15,779 nucleotides of DNA, taken from positions 1 through 15,779 of the forward strand of contig JACQZL010000165.1 in assembly GCA_016213865.1 (NCBI GenBank), written 5' to 3'. The stretch comes from Candidatus Rifleibacteriota bacterium (GTDB taxonomy: Bacteria > UBP17 > UBA6191 > JACPRK01). The translations under genes and the position numbers were made by a program. Shown here one piece after another: positions 6,334-13,299 of the stretch (position 1 is the stretch's first letter; each line of letters begins with the position of its first letter). A model generated the notes under the pieces. That model had not been told where the DNA came from, did not search any database, and was given only the letters and a program-made list of their open reading frames with translations.

Positions 6334-7638
6334 ATGCAGACCGCCGGAGTGCGCCAGGGATCGGCCAGCACGCAGCCTGCGACTTCTCCCGGTTCGGTGC
6401 GTGCGCTCGACGTCGGCGCCCGCTTCGAATCGCCCGTCGCCTGGCTGCTGACGATTTATGCCACCTCTACCTTGTTCTCCACGGCAGCCCTGAGCATCTC
6501 CCTGTGGTCTTTGGTGCTCATCTATATCTGGCTCAGGCTCTCGCGGAAGTGCGGCGTCCTGGACTGGAATGTACTGCGCAGTGGCCCCCCGTTGGCGCTG
6601 TACGTGATCTGGTGCCTGCAGGGTGTTTTCTTTGGCACGAGTCCGGGCACGACTTTCAGGAATCTGGGCGAAGTCCAACGCTTCTTCGTCCCTATGCTGA
6701 TGCGGCCTCTTGGAGCTGGAAGGTCCGTTATGACGAAGGTCGTGCCGGCTCTCTTCTGTACCTCCGCCCTGGCCGCCGCGTACGCGATTGGCCAGGCCAT
6801 GGCTTTCGGAGTCGATCGTCCTCGTGGCCTGAGCTCCGGCCCCACGTTTCTGGCCGCGCTGCTCGTGACGACGGCATCAATGTTCGTAGCCCACGTGCTT
6901 TTCGACAGGAACGGGTGGAGATACTCGTTGTGCCTGTGGTCTGGACTGGCCATCACTGTTGCCGGCGTGATCGTCACGCAGACACGGTCGGCTCTGCTCG
7001 GCATCGCGGCGGGCGCCGTCGTCGGGCTGTGCTTGCCTGAACGGGGGAGAGTGCGGTTCGTGTGGCCGACTGCGCTGCGAGTTGCAGTCCTGCTCGTCGC
7101 CGTCGCGGTCGTCGCGATCGCCGCGCGGAACGGGATCGTGGCCAGGCTTCGGGCGGGAGCGAATCTCAACGAGCCGGGCACCCAGTACCGCCTTCTCGCC
7201 TGGAAGGCTTCGCTGCTGATGATGCGCGATCACCCCCTGGCCGGCGTCGGCAGGTTCTGCTTCACTCCGGCCCACGAGCGCTACAGCCGTCCCGAGGAGG
7301 GCCGCAAGCCCGATGCCGAGTGCAACGTGGTCACTCTTGGCGCCGAACTCGGGATTCCGGGGATCGTCGCCTATGTCTGGCTCATGGTCCGGCTGCTCGT
7401 GACGTTGCACGGCCGGACTTCGCTCTTCCCGGAGCCTGGACCCGAGCGCGCTTTCCTAATGGGCACAGGGCTCGCGACCGTGGCGTTTATCGTGACGGGA
7501 ATGACTATCAACAACTGGAGTTACTTGATGGCTTCGTCGCTTTGGTGGTTTCTCCTGGGCCTTGCGTCACGGATCGGCGAGGAAGGGGACTGCGACACCC
7601 CTCCGTCCGCCACGGACTTGGAAGTGAGAAGGCCGTAG
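6334..7638 (+). CDS. O-antigen ligase/polymerase-like membrane protein (Wzy_C)
   Basis: 434 residues from ATG 6334; TTG 6304 in the same frame, 6 nt after the methyltransferase stop, is an alternative and neither has a good ribosome site. About ten hydrophobic segments are visible. Wzy_C features are QTRSALLG (216-223), the Arg of QYRLLAW (286), DHPLAGVG (299-306) and GAELGIPG at the end of the large periplasmic loop. In this family such proteins transfer or polymerise glycan chains from undecaprenyl diphosphate at the periplasmic membrane face. The His normally found just before the ELG motif is absent here (AECNVVTLGAELG), so activity or exact class is open. It forms a probable operon with the methyltransferase. 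An isolated pair, without glycosyltransferases in view. Confidence 0.85.
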   Translation: MQTAGVRQGSASTQPATSPGSVRALDVGARFESPVAWLLTIYATSTLFSTAALSISLWSLVLIYIWLRLSRKCGVLDWNVLRSGPPLALYVIWCLQGVFFGTSPGTTFRNLGEVQRFFVPMLMRPLGAGRSVMTKVVPALFCTSALAAAYAIGQAMAFGVDRPRGLSSGPTFLAALLVTTASMFVAHVLFDRNGWRYSLCLWSGLAITVAGVIVTQTRSALLGIAAGAVVGLCLPERGRVRFVWPTALRVAVLLVAVAVVAIAARNGIVARLRAGANLNEPGTQYRLLAWKASLLMMRDHPLAGVGRFCFTPAHERYSRPEEGRKPDAECNVVTLGAELGIPGIVAYVWLMVRLLVTLHGRTSLFPEPGPERAFLMGTGLATVAFIVTGMTINNWSYLMASSLWWFLLGLASRIGEEGDCDTPPSATDLEVRRP

Positions 7639-7698
7639 GCTCTTCGCAACCGTTCACGGCAATCTCGCGAGGAGCAGGCGAAACGGCAAGTCTGGAGG

Positions 7699-7805
7699 CC
7701 TTTACACCACGAAGACGCGAAGCACGCCAAGGGAGCACGAAGGTGAGAGTAAGACAGAGAAGTCAATCTTGGTGCCCACTTCGTGCCCTTCGTGACTTTG
7801 TGGTG
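7699..7805. repeat. Element C: pseudo-palindromic repeat (ACGAAG type)
   Basis: The left arm begins CACCACGAAGACGCGAAGCA (7705-7724) and ends GCACGAAGG (7735-7743). The right arm is CTTCGTGCCCTTCGTGAC followed by TTTGTGGTG (7779-7805). End units CACCACGAAG and CTTTGTGGTG are inverted with 9 of 10 matches. The centre is about 35 bp. The right end runs without a gap into coding remnant copy 2, sharing GTGGTG at 7800-7805. Confidence 0.7.
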
Positions 7806-7891
7806 GACGCCGTCGCCACGGCCTACGGCCTGGCTTTCCCCTGGGGGCACGAGCTCTCCCGCCGGATGGGGAAGACGTTCAGGATGGTGGA
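7800..7891 (+). repeat. 92-bp direct repeat, copy 2
   Basis: Matches 4895-4986 at 91 of 92 positions. The left limit coincides with the right end of element C; to the right the two copies diverge but stay in codon register. Confidence 0.95.
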
Positions 7892-8000
7892 GGTGACGGA
7901 GATCTCCGGTACCAACAACTACGAATGGTCGGACTTCGGCGGGAAGGAGATCCTCGGCTCCGAGGCAGAACTGGAGGTCCCAAAGCCCGCAGCCCCGTAG
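7800..8000 (+). pseudogene. 3' fragment of the same unknown gene family, copy 2
   Basis: 66 codons and a TAG stop at 7998-8000, with strong G/C third positions (SRRMGKTFRMVEVTEISGTN, then NNYEWSDFGGKEILGSEAEL). It retains what looks like the true C-terminus but its 5' part is replaced by element C, so no start exists. Copy 1 retains more upstream sequence but not this end. The family is not recognised. Its stop lies 18 bp before the promoter of the next operon. Confidence 0.5.
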
Positions 8001-8017
8001 CCCCTCCATCGCCCGCG

Positions 8018-8046
8018 TTGACACTCGGATCCGGCTGCCATAGTAT
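8018..8046 (+). promoter_or_regulatory. Sigma-70-type promoter of the three-gene membrane operon
   Basis: A perfect TTGACA (8018-8023), 17-nt spacer, then TAGTAT (8041-8046). A start near 8053 gives a leader of about 31 nt to ATG 8084, which supports that start codon. Confidence 0.72.
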
Positions 8047-8083
8047 CTCGATTGCCCCCAACCTGGTGGGCAGGGCCGCCCTC

Positions 8084-8842
8084 ATGCACGTAGACGAAGC
8101 TTTCCGGGATTCTCTGCAGGACGAAGAGACGCGCGACCGCATGCTGATGACGCTGCGGATCGTCCCTCTCTTCGTCAAGTTCACGGTCCCCGAGGCCGAG
8201 GAGGTCCTGAGGCTCGCCAAGAAAGTCCGATTCGAGCCGATGGAGGTGCTGTTCGAGCAGGGAGGTGACGACCGCAAGCTCCACATCGTGCTCGAAGGGT
8301 CGGTGCTGCTCTATCAGAGAGCGCCGGGCGGCGGCGAGACGATCGTGGGCCAGAAGACCCTGGACACGTGCTTCGGCGAGATCGCCTTCATCACGGGCCA
8401 GAAACGCAACACGGGCATGGGGAGCAAGCCCGTCGGGCTGGACTGGGTGCCCCCGCTGATCGGCCTGGCCGCCGGCGCGGCCGCCGGGGGCGGCGCCGGC
8501 TCCGCCCTGTCCGCGTGGTTGCCGAAGGCGTATCCCGTGACAGCCAAGGTGCCCTGGGTCGGCTCGGCCAGCGTCTGGGGAATGGCGCTGCTCCTGGCCG
8601 TGATTGGCCTGTTCGCCGGCTGGTTCCTGGCCATCCTGCAGATGAAGCGCCAGCGAGGCGGCGTCGGCCCCCGCTGCTGCATGAACTGCCAGTTCGTCGT
8701 CTGGGAGGGGGTCGAAGGCAAGTTCGGGTGCGCCTATTCGGCCATGAAGTTGCGCGGCAAGGTGGTGAAGCCGGGCAAGGACTACGACACGCCGACCGAC
8801 TGCCCCACGTTCCAGTACCGCGAGATCGCCAGGCTGGGCTGA
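8084..8842 (+). CDS. Cyclic-nucleotide-binding-like domain fused to membrane segments and a Cys cluster
   Basis: 252 residues from ATG 8084, chosen because it lies just after the promoter. Residues 28-122 follow the cNMP-binding fold: FEPMEVLFEQGG, KLHIVLEGSVLLY, and the phosphate cassette FGEIAF (97-102) with Arg108. In place of the closing C-helix, the chain goes at about 122 into a Gly/Ala-rich hydrophobic stretch (122-146) and a clear membrane helix (164-186). The C-terminal tail has Cys198, Cys199, Cys202, Cys216 and Cys240, spaced like a small metal-binding knuckle ending in TDCPTF. First gene of an operon with the next two (17-bp gap, then a 4-nt overlap). Inferred role: membrane-linked sensing. 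Ligand binding is uncertain because the lid helix is missing. Confidence 0.8.
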   Translation: MHVDEAFRDSLQDEETRDRMLMTLRIVPLFVKFTVPEAEEVLRLAKKVRFEPMEVLFEQGGDDRKLHIVLEGSVLLYQRAPGGGETIVGQKTLDTCFGEIAFITGQKRNTGMGSKPVGLDWVPPLIGLAAGAAAGGGAGSALSAWLPKAYPVTAKVPWVGSASVWGMALLLAVIGLFAGWFLAILQMKRQRGGVGPRCCMNCQFVVWEGVEGKFGCAYSAMKLRGKVVKPGKDYDTPTDCPTFQYREIARLG

Positions 8843-8859
8843 ACCGCGGCGCCGAGGCC

Positions 8860-9891
8860 ATGTCCGACATGACGCCAGAAACGCCGGCCGCGCCCGTGGA
8901 GAAGGAAGTCACGGTCACCTCCTCCTTCTCGGCCGGCCAGATTCGGGAAGGCCGGCAGGAGGCTGAAGGCCCGACGACGCGTGCTGCCTCGCCTCTTCTG
9001 GGGCTCGACGAGAAGGGCTTCTGGGGGGTCTTCTCGCTCAGTTGCGCCCTGGCTTCGCCACCGCTGGCGTGGCCCGCGGCCCTGGCCGGGGTCGGACTGC
9101 TGGCACTGGTCTGGTATCGGGCGGGTCAGGCGCGCTCTCCGGAGGCCGCGGACGACGTTGGCTTCACGCGCTTCTTTGTCGGGGCGTCGCTGGTCGTTTA
9201 TGCTGTCTCGGCCTACACGGGATGGGCCGTCGGCCTCTGGGTCATGATGCTCTGCGGTATGTTCTTGCTCCATTGCACCCGAAACCTCATGGTCGTCGAG
9301 AGGGTCCTGCGGCGGTTGCCGCCGCCCGAGCCGCAACCTCCCGCGCGCGAACCCCAAGAGATGCTGGAGCAGGTCTCGTGCCGGCTCGCCGAGATCGCCT
9401 GCCGGCAGGCCGCGGCGGGGCGCGCCGACGCCTCGACGGACCGCGCGGTCGGACGGCTGCGTGCGCTCGCGAAGCGTTACTTCCTGCTCCGCCAGCGAGG
9501 GGCCCTCTTCCTGAGCGAGAAGGGGCCGCCCAGCCCGCAGACGCTGGAGGCGGACCTGGCGCGCGCGCGCGCCGCCCTGGCCGCGGAGACTGACGCGATG
9601 CGTCACAAGGTGCGGGAGCTGGAGGTCACCTCGCTCCAGCGCATCCTCGAAGCGTCGAGGCGGCCGGAGGACGCCGTCCGCGCCTTCCGCGGGACGCTCC
9701 TCGCCGTGGAGGACGCCATCGACAGCCTCGACGCCGAGTTGGACGATGAGGTCGAGTCGCTCGAGCTTCCGGAGGGCCTGGACGCCGAGCTCGCGGTTCT
9801 GGAAGCGACCCTTGCGCAGGCCGAATCCGACCTCGGCCAGCTTCTGGACGCCCCGTTGGACGACCCAACGACCCGGACGGAGCCCGAATGA
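8860..9891 (+). CDS. Multi-pass membrane protein with long coiled coil
   Basis: 343 residues from ATG 8860, 17 bp after the previous stop. The N-terminal 50 residues are polar and probably disordered. Hydrophobic blocks at 54-86 and 104-138 are each long enough for two membrane passes, giving about four. From 165 to 330 the protein is strongly helical and charged with heptad-like Leu/Ala spacing (CRLAEIACRQ, ADLARARAALAAETD, ELEVTSLQRILEA, DAELAVLEATLAQAES), predicting a coiled coil. The tail is acidic. No enzyme motif or known family is recognised. The stop overlaps the next ATG (ATGA, 9888-9891), so the two products are probably made in step and may form a complex. Confidence 0.75.
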   Translation: MSDMTPETPAAPVEKEVTVTSSFSAGQIREGRQEAEGPTTRAASPLLGLDEKGFWGVFSLSCALASPPLAWPAALAGVGLLALVWYRAGQARSPEAADDVGFTRFFVGASLVVYAVSAYTGWAVGLWVMMLCGMFLLHCTRNLMVVERVLRRLPPPEPQPPAREPQEMLEQVSCRLAEIACRQAAAGRADASTDRAVGRLRALAKRYFLLRQRGALFLSEKGPPSPQTLEADLARARAALAAETDAMRHKVRELEVTSLQRILEASRRPEDAVRAFRGTLLAVEDAIDSLDAELDDEVESLELPEGLDAELAVLEATLAQAESDLGQLLDAPLDDPTTRTEPE

Positions 9892-10910
9892 ACCAGAACC
9901 TGGAGAGCCGCATCCAGCAGCGCGTCGCAGGCCTGCACCAGCGCTTCGAACGTCGGGTCTCGCTGGCTGCCTTCGTGGGGTGCTGGTTGCTCGTGGCCGG
10001 GACGGTGGTTTCCTTCCCTCCTGCCGCGTTGCCGGTGGGGTCGCCCCGCTGGTGGCTCCTGCTCGCGCTCGGTGCTCCGGCGGCGGCCTTTGCGATGACG
10101 TTCATCCTCAGGATAGCGATGGCACCGTTCGTCGACGGCTACTACCGCCTGACGCGCCTCGCGGTCCACACGCATCGAGCGGTCGGTCAGGTGCTGGGAG
10201 AGCTGCTCGAGAGCCGCGCGACCGGGTATCTGGAGACCGCCCGCGACCTGCTGCGGACGTACCAACCGCCACCCTACATGGTCGCTCCCGAGGCCCGCGA
10301 GGCCTTCAAGAAGCTGCTCGACGCAGGGTGCGCGCAGGAGGCGCTCGACCTGGGTGAGCGCCTGGGGCTTCCCGCAGATGTGCTGAACCAGGCCCGACGG
10401 CGGCTCTTCGCGACCTGGGAGAGCGTGACCGAAGAGGCGAAGGAGGTCCAGGAGGTCCGCAAGGCCGCCGAGGCAGTGCTGGCGGTCCACGAGGCAATCG
10501 AGGGGCTGGTCGCCGGGCTCATCGCGGGTGAGCTGGCGGCCCCCGGTGACGTCGTCAAGCTCCTGGACGGCTACGCGTCGCGGCTCGGTCCGCTCGACCC
10601 CTGGCCCTCTCAGGCGCTTGCCAGGTTCCTGCCGGCGGCGACGCTGTCGCGCGTGGCCCGCACGCACGCGCTGCTGGGCCAAGCGTATGCGTTCGGCGGC
10701 GAACGTTATCTGGGGCGCCACCATCTGGAGCGGGCCGCGGAGCTGGACCCGTCCGGCCGGCAGACGCGATTGCTCCTGTCTCGCGTCTACTACGACCAGG
10801 AGAACTACCCGATGGCCCTGGCGACGATCGAGGCCCACCTGGCGCGATTCCAGGACGACCTGGTCGCAAAGCTGCACCGCGACGACTGTCTCCGCCGGTT
10901 GGGACGGTGA
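9888..10910 (+). CDS. Membrane-anchored TPR protein
   Basis: 340 residues; ATG 9888 overlaps the preceding TGA, and GGAG (9879-9882) is the ribosome site. A short N-terminal amphipathic stretch precedes two membrane helices (about 25-43 and 54-79). The remaining 260 residues are helical. Residues 257-319 are tetratricopeptide-like: ALLGQAYAFGGERYLGRHHL, the ERAAELDPSG turn, and LSRVYYDQENYPMALATIEA. Earlier helices (133-165, ACAQEALDLGERLGLP-like) may be diverged TPRs. TPRs are protein-interaction scaffolds; with both ends of the membrane pair probably on one side, the repeats would face the cytoplasm. Third gene of the operon; partner and process are unknown. Confidence 0.78.
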   Translation: MNQNLESRIQQRVAGLHQRFERRVSLAAFVGCWLLVAGTVVSFPPAALPVGSPRWWLLLALGAPAAAFAMTFILRIAMAPFVDGYYRLTRLAVHTHRAVGQVLGELLESRATGYLETARDLLRTYQPPPYMVAPEAREAFKKLLDAGCAQEALDLGERLGLPADVLNQARRRLFATWESVTEEAKEVQEVRKAAEAVLAVHEAIEGLVAGLIAGELAAPGDVVKLLDGYASRLGPLDPWPSQALARFLPAATLSRVARTHALLGQAYAFGGERYLGRHHLERAAELDPSGRQTRLLLSRVYYDQENYPMALATIEAHLARFQDDLVAKLHRDDCLRRLGR

Positions 10911-10930
10911 GTTGTACTATTCGCCGATCG

Positions 10931-11039
10931 GGAGCTTCGCCCCCGAACCCCGACCAAGGGATTGCATCCCTTGGAACCCGCTATGATTGCGGGGTCCAGG
11001 GGCGAGCATCGCCCTTGTTGAAGTCCGGAGCGAAGCTCC
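10931..11039. repeat. Element D: about 110-bp compound palindrome
   Basis: GGAGCTTCGC (10931-10940) is the exact reverse complement of GCGAAGCTCC (11030-11039). Inside are a perfect hairpin at 10954-10974, an imperfect AGGGGCGA/TCGCCCTT stem near 10998-11016, and a local GGAGC-GAA-GCTCC hairpin at 11027-11039. It fills the gap between two convergent transcription units. It resembles dispersed intergenic palindromes of high-GC genomes. Confidence 0.65.
10954..10974. terminator. Hairpin between convergent genes, possible bidirectional terminator
   Basis: CCAAGGGA, loop TTGCA, TCCCTTGG: a perfect 8-bp stem 44 bp after the TPR gene stop and 136 bp beyond the end of the DUF362 gene. No T-tract follows on either strand, so intrinsic termination is not assured. 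Confidence 0.4.
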
Positions 11040-11109
11040 AGTCGGGAAATGAAGTACCGCTGATTCAGTAGGTGTTGCCGCCAGGCCAGCCCGCAGCCCC
11101 GGCTACCGA

Positions 11110-12141
11110 CTACTGACCAACGGCGACCAGGTGCTTGAACTTCTCGGGCACCGCAAACGGACTCAACGGAGGCAACGGGTCGCCGGACAGGCTGACGTGC
11201 CGGGCGGCGATCCGGCCCAGGCCCAGCAGCTCGGCGGCGGCCAGGTGCGCGATGCCCGACGGGTCGAGGCCCGCGACTCGGGCTGCCGTGGCATCGACCG
11301 CGGCCAGGTCCTCACCGGCCAGCAGCAGCCCCACTTGCCGGGGCCGTCCCTCCAGCGGCCCGTCCCCCTCCATCGCCACGATCCCGTCCACGAGCGCGAA
11401 CATCGGCACCTCTCGCCGCAGGGTGCCGTAGATCTCGAGGATGCTGCGCTCGATGACGTTCCAGTGCAGGACGTTCTTGGGCCAGCCGTACTTGGCTCCG
11501 GGAACGCAACCGAAGAGGTTCTTGAGCGAGAGAGTAACGCCGACGTGATGGTGGGTCTTCAGCTTGGGCATCGACACCACCAGACCTGCGCGCGTCAACG
11601 TGCGGGGCAGCGACAGCCGCGGCAAGAGGGACGGGGTCGCCATATCGCTCAGGGTCTCGGTCTTCAGTCCGTCCAGGTCGTCGTAGTTGAGGTCGACGAA
11701 CCTCAGGTTGTCGCGTCTCAAGCCGGCTGCCAGGCCGCTCGCCTCCAGCACCGGCGCCAGGTCGTTGCGGTTGCCGGGCCCCTCGGCCACCACGACCTCC
11801 CGGGCACCCAGGCGCCCCAGGTGGCGAGCCACGGCCAGGATGAGCCTGGCGTCGGTCTCGACCGGCCGTCCCTCGAAGTGGTCGACGAAGTTCGGCTTGA
11901 GGACGACCGTACGGCCGCTGGCTGCCGGCAGGCCCGCTGCCTCGAGCAGGCGCGGTACCGCGCGCTCCAGCAGCGTGTCGGTGTAATCCGGGCAGTGAAC
12001 GGCGCCGACCGCCGACCGTCTCGGGTCCAGCCAGCGGCCGACGGTGCCGAAGACGCCGTACTGATGCGCCAGCACGAGCGTGGCGCCCGCCAGCAACGAA
12101 CGCCTCAAGAAGCGGCGCCGGCCCAACGGCTCACTGGTCAC
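11110..12141 (-). CDS. Tat-exported DUF362 domain protein
   Basis: 343 residues from GTG 12141, which has AGGAGGG 5 nt upstream; a longer frame to 12204 exists but lacks this site. Residues 8-27 carry a twin-arginine signal (RRRFLRRSLLAGATLVLA), so the product should fold before export. DUF362 motifs are VVLKPNFVD, VVVAEGP, and the hallmark PKLKTHHHVGVTLSLKNL followed by FG. The catalytic function of DUF362 is not established; several members carry Fe-S domains, but no Cys-rich ferredoxin motif is seen in this one. The start overlaps the 3' end of the preceding toroid-protein gene by 11 nt, so the two are co-translated and probably act together in the cell envelope. Confidence 0.88.
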   Translation of the reverse strand: MTSEPLGRRRFLRRSLLAGATLVLAHQYGVFGTVGRWLDPRRSAVGAVHCPDYTDTLLERAVPRLLEAAGLPAASGRTVVLKPNFVDHFEGRPVETDARLILAVARHLGRLGAREVVVAEGPGNRNDLAPVLEASGLAAGLRRDNLRFVDLNYDDLDGLKTETLSDMATPSLLPRLSLPRTLTRAGLVVSMPKLKTHHHVGVTLSLKNLFGCVPGAKYGWPKNVLHWNVIERSILEIYGTLRREVPMFALVDGIVAMEGDGPLEGRPRQVGLLLAGEDLAAVDATAARVAGLDPSGIAHLAAAELLGLGRIAARHVSLSGDPLPPLSPFAVPEKFKHLVAVGQ

Positions 12142-13153
12142 GAGACCCTCCTGGCTGCTGGCCGCAGTCCAGCGGATTGCGACCGTGCAGGGCCCGCAGA
12201 GCACAGACGGCCACCGCTGTCACCCAGGGGCTGGCCTGGCCGAAGGCCCCGGTCGGCTCCTGGCGGGCGGCCAGCCACCTCGAGCAGATCGCGAGCTCCT
12301 GGAGGTTCGGGAGGCCCGTCGAGAGCGCCCACAATCCCCAGGCCAGGTCGAGGACCGGCGACTTCTCGTCGAGCGTGGCCCGCAGGAACGACACCGACCG
12401 GATGCGGGCCTGGGTGAGCTTTCCCGCACCTGCCTGGGCTGCGGAGAGCGAATCGAAGGCCAGGAGCACCAGCGACGTGTGGTACGGGAAGGGCCGCGCC
12501 TCGTAAAGGCTGAACCCGCCGACCCGGTTCATCTGGCTGGCCAGGTACTGGGCGGCGTCCTGCACGCGACTGGCACCCGGCTCGGCGTCAACCCCTCGCA
12601 GTGCGATCAGGGCCCACGCCGTCGGCTCGACCCAGGGGGCCGTTCCGGGGGTCCAGGGCCAACCGGCCGCGGCCTGACCCGGCGCCCGATAGGCCTGGCA
12701 CCGTTCGGCCAACCACCTTCGCCCCGCCCCGGCCGCGTGCGAGTCCTCCGCAAAGCCGGCCAGGGCGGCCACCGCTGTCGAGGTCATCCACGATCCGTCG
12801 GGATCGCCCGCGCAGACCGGCCACGAGCCGTCCGACAGTTGCTGGCGCTTCAGCCAGTCGAGTGCCCGCGAGCGGACCGGCCCGGGACCGAGAGCGAGGA
12901 CGGCCAGGGCCGTGGGGGCGGTGAACGAGGCTCTGCCCGGGCCGTAGGCAAACCCACCGTCGGGGTTGGCCGCGCCTGCCAGCCACTTCTCCGCGCGAAC
13001 GGCAGTTGCGGCCAGGGGGGCCGGTGCCGTGGCGAGGATCTGCTCCACGGCCGAGGTCGAGACCGGCGGCGCCGCCGTGCAGGTCGCTGCCAGCGCCAGC
13101 AGCAGCCATCCCGTAAGGTGCCGTTGCCCGAGCATCGACGGATAAGGTAGCAC
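12131..13153 (-). CDS. Secreted prenyltransferase/squalene-oxidase-repeat (alpha/alpha-toroid) protein
   Basis: 340 residues from GTG 13153 with GGGAG 4 nt upstream; ATG 13135 is a second choice without a ribosome site. Residues 7-28 are a hydrophobic export signal ending near TCTAAP. The rest has repeated toroid units: DGGFAYGPG (65-73), LKRQQLSDGSW (101-111), STAVAALAGF, WVEPTAWALIAL (174-185), DLAWGLWALS (269-278) and WLAARQEPTGAFG (293-305). These match prenyltransferase/squalene-hopene-cyclase repeats, but the protein is about half the length of a cyclase and lacks the DXDD catalytic motif. Cyclase activity is therefore unlikely; a binding or processing role outside the cytoplasm is inferred. 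First gene of the pair with DUF362. Confidence 0.85.
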   Translation of the reverse strand: MLPYPSMLGQRHLTGWLLLALAATCTAAPPVSTSAVEQILATAPAPLAATAVRAEKWLAGAANPDGGFAYGPGRASFTAPTALAVLALGPGPVRSRALDWLKRQQLSDGSWPVCAGDPDGSWMTSTAVAALAGFAEDSHAAGAGRRWLAERCQAYRAPGQAAAGWPWTPGTAPWVEPTAWALIALRGVDAEPGASRVQDAAQYLASQMNRVGGFSLYEARPFPYHTSLVLLAFDSLSAAQAGAGKLTQARIRSVSFLRATLDEKSPVLDLAWGLWALSTGLPNLQELAICSRWLAARQEPTGAFGQASPWVTAVAVCALRALHGRNPLDCGQQPGGSRDQ

Positions 13154-13299
13154 GCTGCTCCCGGGATGTGGACTTCGAGAGGCCCGCCCTCGCCGCCCGG
13201 CCCGCGCATGAAACCTCTCGCGCGCCCGCGAAGTAGTGAGATTGACGCGCCTTTTGTCGGACGGCTTGCCTTTCCGCGTCTGCCTACCTTGAGGATGTG

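Noticed and set aside
6000..7040. Plus-strand frame (346 codons) and 7062-8000
   Set aside because: Out-of-frame shadows of the methyltransferase and ligase genes. Only the 7800-8000 part of the second has coding character, and it is listed as a remnant.
9559..9572. GCGCGC dinucleotide run
   Set aside because: Explained by Ala/Arg codons inside the coiled-coil gene.
9603..10877. Minus-strand frame (424 codons)
   Set aside because: Antisense to the coiled-coil and TPR genes, which form a coupled operon.
11131..12417. Plus-strand frame (428 codons)
   Set aside because: Antisense to the DUF362 and toroid genes, which carry recognisable motifs and ribosome sites.
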